Shown one piece after another: positions 1-6,086 of a stretch of DNA of 17,876 nucleotides. The stretch covers positions 1 to 17,876 of the forward strand of contig DGRU01000220.1 of the NCBI GenBank assembly GCA_002390025.1, given 5' to 3'. The notes beneath the pieces were generated by a model. It searched no databases. It worked only from the letters and a program-made list of their open reading frames with translations, and was not told the origin of the DNA. This DNA comes from Lachnospiraceae bacterium UBA4380 (GTDB taxonomy: Bacteria; Bacillota; Clostridia; Lachnospirales; Lachnospiraceae). The number at the start of each line of letters is the position of its first letter. Within the stretch, counting starts at the first letter, position 1. A program made the position numbers and the translations under genes.

Positions 1-40
1 CCATGCGAAAAACTTATGCTGTTTCATTTTATACCTTTCT

Positions 41-2143
41 TTAGTCTGTAACTGTTACCTCGGATTCGAATTCAGTCTTGTCACCCTGGTATTCAGCGGT
101 GAAAGTGACCTTGTATACGTTATCTTTTCCACTGACTTTCTCGAAGGTGACCTCGAGATCTTCAGTGATATCTTTCCCGTCTTTTGCGACAGCATGCAGA
201 AGATTCTTTTCTATCAGAATGTCTACGAGATCGTCCATCTCGCTGCGCTTGATCGAAGGGATCTTGTTGTCCTTGAGAGTGAACCTGACCGAAGAAACAG
301 CTTCCTGGATGATTTCAGGAAGTGTCCCGGCGGTGGAACTTGCCTCAGGATCGAAGAGATTTAAGAATCCGCCGGCAATTTCTTCCTCGGCTGCTTCATC
401 TGTGGCTGCAGCGGCAGCACGCAGGGCATCTGCTGCAGCAAATGCATCCTCGGCGTCATCGCCTTCTTCTTCCTTGTCCTGTGTATCTTCTTCAGCCTGA
501 TCAGCCTCTTCGGTGTTTTCTTCTCCGTCTGTCTCCGCCTCAGTCTCTTCTTCGGCGGTCTCATCAGACGAAGCGCTTTCAGGAGCTTCGTCCAGGGTCT
601 CGGCTACAGAGGCCTCTTCGTCCTCTTCTGCGGCTTCCTCCTCTTTGTCAGCATCCTCTGCAGTCTCGTTGTCTGCAGCTTCCTCATCGGCCTCTGCGGC
701 CTCCTCAGCCCCATCGGCGGAATCTGCAGTTTCAGATGCGGCAGCGTCCTCTGCAGTCTCTTCAGCCGCTTCGGCGGTGTCAGAGGAAGCAGCATTCTCT
801 GCGCCTTCTTCCGCTTCAGCGGTTTCAGCGGCAGCCTCAGCAGCTTCTTCTGTCTCAGCGGTCTCTTCAGATTCATCAGCCTCGGTCTGCACAGAAGCGA
901 TCGATACACTCTGCGATGCGTCTGATGCGGCCTTGAGAAGTTTCTGAATGCCTGCGATCTGGATTCCATCGGGCGTGTCGGCCTCAAGTTCCCTTGAATC
1001 GTCATCAGAGGCCGGACGGGCTGTTCCTGCGGCGCTGTCAAGCCCCAGGAAGCCGTTGGCCATAGTCACAGGATCATCTTTTTCTTTACCGGAGGAAGCT
1101 GCTGCAGAGGCAGCAGAGCTCTGGTTACTGCCGGCCGCTCCGGCGGAAGCAGTCTGTCCGGAATTGCCTGATGCAGCATTCTTATTATCATCTGCAGAGG
1201 CCAGGGTGGTGTCTGTGGGCTCTTTTGCAGGAGGGATCCAGGCCTGTGCGAAATCGCCCATCTCATTGGAGGACTTGATCTCGCCGTCCTGATTGACCAG
1301 ATACCAGTCGCCGCCGCCCCGTACCAGGCCGGTGATCAGACAGCCTTCCTCATCGAAGTAATAGTTTTTGCCGTCAACTTTGACCCAGCCGGTGGCCATG
1401 ACGCCTTTTTTGTCAAAATAATAGCGGATGCCGTCGATGGTCTTCCAGCCGCTGACGCGGTAGCCGTTCTCATCCAGATAATAAGTCTTATTATCAACGG
1501 TGAGCCAGGATGTATGATAGGTACCGTCGCGCTTGAGATAACGCCATTTGCCGTCTTCCTCATACCATTCCGCGGGTCTGTAGGTCTCCCAGAAGGTACC
1601 GCTGGCGAGCCCGCCGCGATAATGAGAAACGCTTCCGCGGCTGGCGGGCGCTTCGAAATGATAGCAGTAATACTGGCCGGCATCATAGGCGCCGTCGGCA
1701 GTATTGGGAACAGAGCGCAGATAATTTTCAACGCCCGAGTAGTAGCTCTTTAACTCAAATTCCAGATAGGCGAGCTGGCCGTCGATCGTCGTGTAATCAT
1801 ACCCGTTGGAACGGCACCAGCTCTGAAGACGGCCGTAACGGCCGCCTGTCCACTGACACAGACCGTAGCTTCCGCCGCCGGCATTCCATGCGTGCGGATT
1901 GAAGGTGGACTCACAGCGGATGTTGGCCATGATACCGCAGGCGGCAGCCTCGTTATATCCGAGCTTTTTGGTCAGATATTCGAAGATGTAGTCTGCGTTG
2001 GCAGAATATGATGCGGCAGAAATCTGGATGGTTGCGGGAAGGCCTGCTGCAATAGTACCTGCAAGGGTACTTGTCATCAGGATGGCCGCAATCCTCCTGG
2101 CTGCCATTGTTTTCTTTCCGACTTTACATTTTTTGTTGATCAA
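41..2143 (-). CDS. Secreted lysozyme-like cell-wall hydrolase with cell-wall-binding repeats and a long acidic linker
   Basis: Probably cuts peptidoglycan outside the membrane. I place the start at a TTG (2141-2143), 8 bases after a strong AGAGGAG site; an ATG at 2107 has only a weak upstream site. The TTG start gives 700 residues with a basic N-terminus (K4, K5, K8, K10, K11, R16, R17), a hydrophobic stretch at about 18-42 and a likely signal-peptidase site near ISAA at 41-44. Residues 47-190 resemble the phage-tail-type lysozyme domain, with likely catalytic E78 in GIMANIRCESTFNP and the motif SYGLCQWTGGRYGRL. Residues 192-285 hold cell-wall-binding repeats of the GW-x-YYFD type. About 305-605 is low-complexity sequence rich in Ala, Glu, Asp, Ser and Thr. 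The last 90 or so residues look folded but are not recognised. The domain also occurs on phages, but no other phage gene is nearby. A promoter and a WalR-like box precede it. Confidence 0.85.
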   Translation of the reverse strand: MINKKCKVGKKTMAARRIAAILMTSTLAGTIAAGLPATIQISAASYSANADYIFEYLTKKLGYNEAAACGIMANIRCESTFNPHAWNAGGGSYGLCQWTGGRYGRLQSWCRSNGYDYTTIDGQLAYLEFELKSYYSGVENYLRSVPNTADGAYDAGQYYCYHFEAPASRGSVSHYRGGLASGTFWETYRPAEWYEEDGKWRYLKRDGTYHTSWLTVDNKTYYLDENGYRVSGWKTIDGIRYYFDKKGVMATGWVKVDGKNYYFDEEGCLITGLVRGGGDWYLVNQDGEIKSSNEMGDFAQAWIPPAKEPTDTTLASADDNKNAASGNSGQTASAGAAGSNQSSAASAAASSGKEKDDPVTMANGFLGLDSAAGTARPASDDDSRELEADTPDGIQIAGIQKLLKAASDASQSVSIASVQTEADESEETAETEEAAEAAAETAEAEEGAENAASSDTAEAAEETAEDAAASETADSADGAEEAAEADEEAADNETAEDADKEEEAAEEDEEASVAETLDEAPESASSDETAEEETEAETDGEENTEEADQAEEDTQDKEEEGDDAEDAFAAADALRAAAAATDEAAEEEIAGGFLNLFDPEASSTAGTLPEIIQEAVSSVRFTLKDNKIPSIKRSEMDDLVDILIEKNLLHAVAKDGKDITEDLEVTFEKVSGKDNVYKVTFTAEYQGDKTEFESEVTVTD

Positions 2144-2151
2144 ATAAAATG

Positions 2152-2158
2152 CTCCTCT
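2152..2158 (-). promoter_or_regulatory. Ribosome-binding site that selects the TTG start of the hydrolase
   Basis: The minus strand reads AGAGGAG, then 8 bases, then TTG. This is the best Shine-Dalgarno match near the gene and gives a complete signal peptide. The alternative ATG, 36 bases further on, is preceded only by GGAAAG. Confidence 0.7.
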
Positions 2159-2242
2159 CAGAAAAAGGCTTTTCACCTGTCTATTTACGGTTTCGGTTTT
2201 TCCGAAAAACTGTTCATAAAAAAAGATTTTAACCAATTTCAC

Positions 2243-2271
2243 ATTATATAGAAGAATATTAAAAAATTCAA
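2243..2271 (-). promoter_or_regulatory. SigA-type promoter of the cell-wall hydrolase
   Basis: On the minus strand a -35 element TTGAAT (2266-2271) and a perfect -10 element TATAAT (2243-2248) are separated by 17 bases. Transcription would start near 2236, giving a leader of roughly 93 nt. The leader contains a small AT hairpin, GTTTTT-CGG-AAAAAC, and no recognised riboswitch. Confidence 0.75.
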
Positions 2272-2278
2272 CTATATA

Positions 2279-2295
2279 TGTAACAACTCTGTAAC
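2279..2295. promoter_or_regulatory. WalR-like direct repeat, TGTAAC-N5-TGTAAC
   Basis: The plus strand reads TGTAAC AACTC TGTAAC, which fits the published WalR (YycF) consensus TGTWAH-N5-TGTWAH at every position. It lies 7 bases upstream of the -35 element of a secreted wall hydrolase, the usual kind of WalR target. The repeat points opposite to the gene. Binding by WalR is inferred, and no walR is identified with certainty in this window. Confidence 0.55.
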
Positions 2296-2356
2296 TTTTT
2301 AGACTATTTCGGCAAATAAATGGCCTATTTCTGCAATTAATATGAAAAACAGAACT

Positions 2357-2380
2357 AAAAAAGCCCCGTACCATAAGGCT
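2357..2380 (-). terminator. Weak intrinsic terminator downstream of the precorrin-2 dehydrogenase gene
   Basis: On the minus strand AGCC pairs with GGCT, extended by two possible G-U pairs, around a 7-base loop, followed directly by a run of six T. The stem is short. It lies about 120 bases after the stop codon at 2499 and upstream of the hydrolase promoter, where a terminator would be expected. Confidence 0.4.
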
Positions 2381-2498
2381 CAAGGCTTGAAAATACATTA
2401 ATTCTATGAGTCAACCCAAATTGCGTTGACCGACTGAGTTGTAATATTTTTGAAATATTTTTTGAATTCATTTATCTTCATTGACTGAAATGATAATA

Positions 2499-3200
2499 TT
2501 ATTCGATGCGGTCAATATTGCTTTCAATCCACAAAAGTGCGGCATTTCGCACACTTTTGTCCGTGGGATCAAGGCTTCCTTCCATGAGCCGGGCCAGAAT
2601 ATGGGAATAGAGCCTGCCCCTCTCCTGCGAACGGGGGAGGCGGGAGGGAACCCAGGCGCGCAGCTCCTCCATGCGGTCCAGGATCTCTTCCGTATCCGGC
2701 GGGAGAATGCCTTCGATCCTGCGCCGCAGTTCTGCAGACATGGCGGGACTGCCGCCGCCGGTTGAAACTGTGATCACAAGCTTGCCCCTCTTCACGACAG
2801 AAGGCATGAAGAAGGAACAGCTGTCTGGATCATCCGGCACATTTACAGGAAGCCCGGCTTCTCTGCAGAGGGCAGCGATCCTCTGATTGTCTTCAAAACT
2901 GTCGGAGGAAACGATACAGTAGTCCGCATCGACCAGGTCCTTCACTGAAAAGCGCCGGTTCAGGATTTGGACGCCCTTGCGGGCAAAGTCCGACAGCTCC
3001 CGCATTTCACTACAGAGGATACCTGCATCGGGATTATCTGCATTACCATCTGAGTGATGATCCGCCGCCGGGTGCGTGATCAGCGTGATCCTGTCAGTGA
3101 ACTGCAGCAGGAGGCGGACTTTCCGGCGTGCGACCGCACCGGCCCCGATGACCAGGAAACGCTTTTGATCGATCTTCTGCATAAAAGGAAAAACCGACAT
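2499..3200 (-). CDS. Precorrin-2 dehydrogenase / sirohydrochlorin ferrochelatase (CysG N-terminal or Met8 type)
   Basis: A 233-residue cytoplasmic enzyme expected to oxidise precorrin-2 to sirohydrochlorin with NAD and possibly insert iron to give siroheme. The N-terminus shows a Rossmann nucleotide-binding loop, FLVIGAGAVARRK. The middle holds the family signature STGGGSPAMSAELRRRIE after PSVVKRGKLVITV, and the helical C-terminus corresponds to the dimerisation region. A poorly conserved Asp/His-rich insert follows the first Rossmann unit. The start at 3200 is preceded by GGAAAGGG about 10 bases away, within the last of three tandem repeats; M7 has no ribosome site. No methyltransferase (CysG C-terminal) domain is fused and no other tetrapyrrole gene is in the window. 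It follows mazG by about 107 bases and may be co-transcribed with it. Names in use are sirC, ylnF or cysG(N), so I leave the symbol open. Confidence 0.85.
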   Translation of the reverse strand: MSVFPFMQKIDQKRFLVIGAGAVARRKVRLLLQFTDRITLITHPAADHHSDGNADNPDAGILCSEMRELSDFARKGVQILNRRFSVKDLVDADYCIVSSDSFEDNQRIAALCREAGLPVNVPDDPDSCSFFMPSVVKRGKLVITVSTGGGSPAMSAELRRRIEGILPPDTEEILDRMEELRAWVPSRLPRSQERGRLYSHILARLMEGSLDPTDKSVRNAALLWIESNIDRIE

Positions 3201-3201
3201 G

Positions 3202-3270
3202 ACTGCTCTGCCCTTTCCAAGTGTACTGCTCTGCCTTTCCCGGTGTACTGCTCTGCCCTTGCCGGGTATT
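3202..3270. repeat. Three tandem 22-24 bp repeats carrying the ribosome-binding region of the downstream gene
   Basis: The plus strand has three units, 3202-3224, 3225-3246 and 3247-3270, each beginning ACTGCTCTGCC and differing at a few bases. On the coding strand each unit contains a purine-rich tract (GGAAAGGGCAGAG, GGGAAAGGCAGAG, GGCAAGGGCAGAG). The last one sits directly before the ATG of the precorrin-2 dehydrogenase and supplies its ribosome site. Confidence 0.85.
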
Positions 3271-3307
3271 TTTCAGCCCTTTTTTCTGTAAATGTACCCG
3301 GGAAGAC

Positions 3308-4147
3308 TCAGCTTTTTTTCTCGAGTTTACGCTTTCTGGCTACGCCGATCAGCTCTTCGGCTTCATCGAACGCCCGGAAGAGGTATTCCTCTTCCCACTC
3401 ACGCCCGCTTTTTTCATAGGACTTAATCTCCTTCCAGTCAGCCAGAAGGGAGCTGGAGCCCCTCTGCGCCTCTCTGCGGCTTTCAGGGTCTTGTCCGCAG
3501 TCTTTGTCCTGTCCGGGATCACAGGCCTTCTGACGGGCTTCTGAAGCCCTCTGGGCAGCCTTTTCCTGTAAATGGCGCACATACTCTTCGGGAAGGTATT
3601 TGAGGCTCTCCTCTCCGAAGACGTGGGGGTGGCGGCGGAGCATCTTCTCATTGATGCCCCGGATGACATCCTCCATGGTAAAGAGGCTTTCTTCCTCAGC
3701 AATCTGTGCGTGCATTACGACCTGAAGTAGCAGGTCTCCCAGTTCCTCCTTCAGACAGTGGGCCCTGCCGGTCTGTGCCAGGATATTGATCCCGCTCACG
3801 ACCTCTGCGGCTTCCTCTACGCAGGCGGCCTTGAGGGACAGGTGGTCCTGTGCCCGGTCCCAGGGACAGCCGTCCGGCGCCCGGAGGCGGGCTACGGTCT
3901 CCTGCAGCTCCTCCATGGCCTGTCCGGTCTTCTCATATTTTCCGGCAGTCTGCTCTGCTGCGTGTTCTATTTTCTGTTCGACCGGATGTTCGACCTCCCG
4001 CCCGGATTTCCGTTCGGCAGTATGTTCGATTCTCCGTTCGGATTCCAGTTCGTCAGTCTGTTCGATTCTGCGTTCGACTTCCTGTTCGACCATGTGCTCG
4101 ATTATATTTTCAATTTCTTTTTCTGTTGTTTTTTCTGAAATACTCAT
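3308..4147 (-). CDS. mazG: MazG-family nucleoside triphosphate pyrophosphohydrolase with an N-terminal tetrapeptide-repeat extension
   Basis: Expected to hydrolyse (d)NTPs, including damaged ones, to (d)NMP and pyrophosphate in the cytoplasm. The MazG domain runs from about 78 to 180 in this 279-residue reading. It has GCPWDRAQ (93-100), the metal-binding EExxE-type helix (E111, E112, E115), ELGDLLLQVVMHAQIAEEE (135-153) and RRHPHVFG (171-178). A low-complexity insert at about 196-232 precedes a conserved-looking C-terminal helix. Residues 11-66 are 14 tandem tetrapeptides of pattern x-(I/V)-E-(Q/H/R), unlike normal MazG proteins, which begin close to the domain. The ATG at 4147 lacks a clear ribosome site; an in-frame ATG at 3916 would give a plain MazG of 202 residues but has no better site. 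The neighbouring HD gene must translate a similar extension, so I favour the long form. Confidence 0.85.
   Translation of the reverse strand: MSISEKTTEKEIENIIEHMVEQEVERRIEQTDELESERRIEHTAERKSGREVEHPVEQKIEHAAEQTAGKYEKTGQAMEELQETVARLRAPDGCPWDRAQDHLSLKAACVEEAAEVVSGINILAQTGRAHCLKEELGDLLLQVVMHAQIAEEESLFTMEDVIRGINEKMLRRHPHVFGEESLKYLPEEYVRHLQEKAAQRASEARQKACDPGQDKDCGQDPESRREAQRGSSSLLADWKEIKSYEKSGREWEEEYLFRAFDEAEELIGVARKRKLEKKS
3950..4117. repeat. 12-bp tandem array encoding tetrapeptides in the MazG N-terminus
   Basis: On the plus strand the core GTTCGN recurs every 12 bases exactly: at 3964 (as GTTCTA), 3976, 3988, 4012, 4024, 4036, 4048, 4060, 4072, 4084 and 4096 (as GCTCGA). The position at 4000 has decayed. 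In frame this gives 14 tetrapeptides at residues 11-66, such as EIEN, IIEH, MVEQ, EVER, RIEQ, EVEH, PVEQ and KIEH. Confidence 0.9.
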
Positions 4148-4199
4148 AGTTTTGATCTTGATGGTGCAGAAGGAACTGCCTCATGCTGTCTCCTGCTGC

Positions 4200-4243
4200 C
4201 CGCAGCCTTCATGCAGACTTCCCACAGACTTCCCGCAGCCTCG
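4200..4243. repeat. Four tandem 11-bp repeats between the HD gene and mazG
   Basis: The plus-strand units are CCGCAGCCTTC (4200-4210), ATGCAGACTTC (4211-4221), CCACAGACTTC (4222-4232) and CCGCAGCCTCG (4233-4243). They lie in the non-coding spacer 12 bases after the HD stop codon. Related but decayed sequence continues toward 4184. Confidence 0.75.
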
Positions 4244-4255
4244 TTAGACGATTGG

Positions 4256-5050
4256 TCAGGGGAGGATATGGCCCTCGCGGATATTTTTCTGGATGATTTT
4301 GTCTGTGTACCGGTACAGGATTTCGGATCCCAGGCGCGTCTTGCCCTGGCGGCCGTAGATCTGTCTCGAACAGACCTTGTGTTCGTGCCAGTCATCTCCG
4401 TGGTTGGAGTCGTTGAGGAGCAGAGGCTGGAGGTTGTCCATGGCGTGGGCATATTTGGATTCAGGGGTCTCGCAGTCCTCAAATTCATCGAACAGAGCGA
4501 TGAGCTCCTGTTTCTGGTCATCGGGCAGAAGGGAAAAGATACGCTCCTTTGCGGCGTCCTCTCTCTCCTTCTGGGTCGCCAGTCCCGCCTCGTCATAGGC
4601 ATAGGTATCACCGGCATCGATCTCAACGATGTCGTGAATCAGGCACATGAGCATGACCCGGCCTATATCGACCTTTTCGTTGGCGTATTCGCGCAGCAGG
4701 TAGGCCATGATCGCCATGTGCCAGGCGTGCTCGGCATCGTTTTCGTTCCTGCCGTGGCCGGACAGGTGAGTCTGTCGGAAAATATTTTTTTCCTTGTCGA
4801 TCTCAAGGGCAAAGGCAAGCTGCTTTGCCAGGCGGTCACTGTCCGCCGCCTGTTCGATGCTGTATTCGAGAGTATCTGCCTGTCCGTTCCCGGGTTCTAA
4901 GCAGTCCGTCGCATGTTCGATGCTGTGTTCGAGGGCGTCTGCCTGCCCGTTTCCTTGTTCAAAAGCCAGTTCGGAACTCTGTTCGACTCCCTGTTCGATC
5001 TTCTGTTCGTTCAGCTGATGACAGCTCTGTTCTCCGGTGCCTTCCTTCAT
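4256..5050 (-). CDS. HD-domain phosphohydrolase (YfbR/HDDC2-like) with a repetitive N-terminal extension
   Basis: A 264-residue protein whose core, from about residue 72, matches the HD_3 family that includes 5'-deoxynucleotidases removing phosphate from dNMPs. Metal-binding motifs are ENDAEH (103-108), the HD pair H139-D140 in LIHDIVEIDAGDTY, and D205 in AMDNLQPLL. The exact substrate is not proven. The ATG at 5050 follows GGAGG with 8-base spacing and lies 25 bases after the HAD stop codon. Residues 13-71 are low-complexity sequence with x-(I/V)-E-(Q/H) tetrapeptides, and a 21-residue block starting GNGQAD is present twice. There is no ATG, GTG or TTG in frame between residue 1 and the core, so the extension must be translated unless a CTG is used. 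Usual family members are about 190-200 residues long. Confidence 0.85.
   Translation of the reverse strand: MKEGTGEQSCHQLNEQKIEQGVEQSSELAFEQGNGQADALEHSIEHATDCLEPGNGQADTLEYSIEQAADSDRLAKQLAFALEIDKEKNIFRQTHLSGHGRNENDAEHAWHMAIMAYLLREYANEKVDIGRVMLMCLIHDIVEIDAGDTYAYDEAGLATQKEREDAAKERIFSLLPDDQKQELIALFDEFEDCETPESKYAHAMDNLQPLLLNDSNHGDDWHEHKVCSRQIYGRQGKTRLGSEILYRYTDKIIQKNIREGHILP
4829..4954. repeat. 63-bp direct duplication inside the HD gene
   Basis: Residues 33-53 (GNGQADALEHSIEHATDCLEP) are repeated as residues 54-74 in a diverged copy beginning GNGQADTLEYSIEQ. The duplication is exactly 21 codons, and its second copy runs into the start of the catalytic domain. Confidence 0.8.
4955..5014. repeat. 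12-bp tandem units at the start of the HD gene
   Basis: On the plus strand GTTC cores recur every 12 bases at 4957, 4969, 4981, 4993 and 5005, giving the tetrapeptides AFEQ, SSEL, GVEQ, KIEQ and LNEQ (residues 13-32). Unit and period match the array at the start of mazG. Two further pairs occur near 4915/4927 and 4852/4864. Confidence 0.8.
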
Positions 5051-5058
5051 GTCACATG

Positions 5059-5063
5059 CCTCC
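5059..5063 (-). promoter_or_regulatory. Ribosome-binding site of the HD gene
   Basis: GGAGG on the minus strand, 8 bases before the ATG at 5050. It fixes the start upstream of the repeat extension. The frame is open for a further 68 codons upstream, but those overlap the HAD gene in another frame. Confidence 0.8.
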
Positions 5064-5075
5064 AGTCTTATTTCT

Positions 5076-5861
5076 TTACTCAACCTGATCAAACCAGCCG
5101 TGGGCTTGGCAGACCCTGTAAATACCGTCGTCGATATTGGCAGGTGCCACTTCGTCCGCCATGGCCTTGAGGTCAGGATGCGCGTTTCCGACGGCGATCT
5201 TGTAGAATTCCGGTGCGAACATGTCTTCGTCGTTGGTGTCGTCTCCGAAGACAACGACGTCCTCCGGACTGCCGCCCATCAGTTCCAGCATACGGAAGAC
5301 GCCCGCCCGCTTGTCATCGTGCTGGACGATCGTGTAGTCTGGTTCGAAGTTGACGTATCCCAGCTCCTCCGGGAAGGGAAGGCTCTTGCGGCGCTCTTCT
5401 GTTGTGGCGGTGTAGAGCTTATAGATGGTCCCGAAGTCCCGGGGGTCAAAATCCGGGTCTATGATATAGGTAGTGGGTTCCCTGCGCGGTCCCACCTGGT
5501 CATAGAAGGTAAAGTCCTTTGCGTAAACCTTCTGGGAATCGTCGCAGGCAGCCAGAACGCCGATGCCGTTGTCGATACAGTACTGATACAGCCAGAGGGC
5601 TTTTTCAAAATCGATCGGCCGGTTCTCGACCAGCTCCCTGTTGATGACGATGCCCATGCCGCCGTTGCAGACCATGTTGTCGAACCCGTGCTGGTCAAAA
5701 AACTTCCTTGCCTTGTAGTGGGCGCGGCCGGTATTGATGGCGATAAAGTGCCCCGCCGCCTTGAGATTTTCAAGCGCCTCCCGGGCAGAGGGCACGATCA
5801 GGCCTGTGGACCTGTCGGTGAGTGTGCCGTCGATGTCAAAAAAGAAATATTTTTTTCTCAT
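5076..5861 (-). CDS. HAD-superfamily Cof-type phosphatase
   Basis: A 261-residue cytoplasmic phosphatase of the HAD IIB (Cof) group, which dephosphorylates small phosphorylated metabolites such as sugar phosphates, nucleotides or cofactors; the substrate cannot be read from sequence. Motif I is FFFDIDGTL with nucleophile D9 and acid/base D11. Motif II is T44 in INTGRA, motif III is K184 in HDDKRAG, and motif IV is GDDTNDEDMF (206-215). The cap domain lies between motifs II and III. The start at 5861 follows AAAGGGAAG about 6 bases upstream. It is the first gene after the lysA terminator, and the HD gene follows 25 bases later. A two-copy 22-bp repeat with CTGAAAAGG covers its ribosome site. 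Confidence 0.9.
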   Translation of the reverse strand: MRKKYFFFDIDGTLTDRSTGLIVPSAREALENLKAAGHFIAINTGRAHYKARKFFDQHGFDNMVCNGGMGIVINRELVENRPIDFEKALWLYQYCIDNGIGVLAACDDSQKVYAKDFTFYDQVGPRREPTTYIIDPDFDPRDFGTIYKLYTATTEERRKSLPFPEELGYVNFEPDYTIVQHDDKRAGVFRMLELMGGSPEDVVVFGDDTNDEDMFAPEFYKIAVGNAHPDLKAMADEVAPANIDDGIYRVCQAHGWFDQVE

Positions 5862-5968
5862 TTATGTCTTCCCTTTTCAGCTCTTTGAGCCGTCCTTTTC
5901 AGTTTGGTTTTTATATATTCATTTCCGGATTGGTTTCTAACCCCGGTCATGACCATGTTTTCACCATC

Positions 5969-5999
5969 ATTATACAGACCTGCAGGTTTTTTTGGAATA
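5969..5999 (-). promoter_or_regulatory. Possible promoter of the HAD-HD-mazG operon
   Basis: A perfect -10 TATAAT (5969-5974) lies just downstream of the lysA terminator. The best -35 at 17-base spacing is TTCCAA, a weak match. The position fits a transcription start about 100 bases before the HAD gene. Confidence 0.4.
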
Positions 6000-6002
6000 A
6001 AA

Positions 6003-6052
6003 GAAAAAAACAAAGGCTCAAATGAGCTCCGCAGGGGAACTCATCTGAGCCT
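6003..6052 (-). terminator. Intrinsic terminator of lysA
   Basis: On the minus strand AGGCTCA pairs with TGAGCCT and the inner ATGAG pairs with CTCAT, giving a long GC-rich hairpin (6014-6052). It is followed by TTTGTTTTTTTC. It begins 34 bases after the lysA stop codon. On the plus strand the hairpin is also followed by a T run (6063-6069), but no plus-strand gene needs it. Confidence 0.9.
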
Positions 6053-6086
6053 CTTTGAAGAATTTTTTTATATAACTGCGCAGAGA

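Larger units (their letters stand above)
2144..2498. other. 355-base spacer between the hydrolase and precorrin-2 dehydrogenase genes
   Basis: An AT-rich spacer with no supported gene. In transcription order it holds an inverted repeat GTCAAC-N9-GTTGAC (2410-2430), a weak terminator-like hairpin (2357-2380), the WalR-like box, the hydrolase promoter and its leader. It lacks the tandem arrays seen in many other spacers of this window. Confidence 0.7.

Noticed and set aside
41..2143. Prophage endolysin and a prophage remnant
   Set aside because: The lysozyme domain type occurs in phages, but a signal peptide, wall-binding repeats and the absence of any other phage gene point to a host wall hydrolase.
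2144..2398. Upstream extension of the hydrolase frame to an ATG at 2398
   Set aside because: This stretch contains the promoter and WalR-like box, has AT-rich non-coding composition, no ribosome site, and would bury the signal peptide in the interior.
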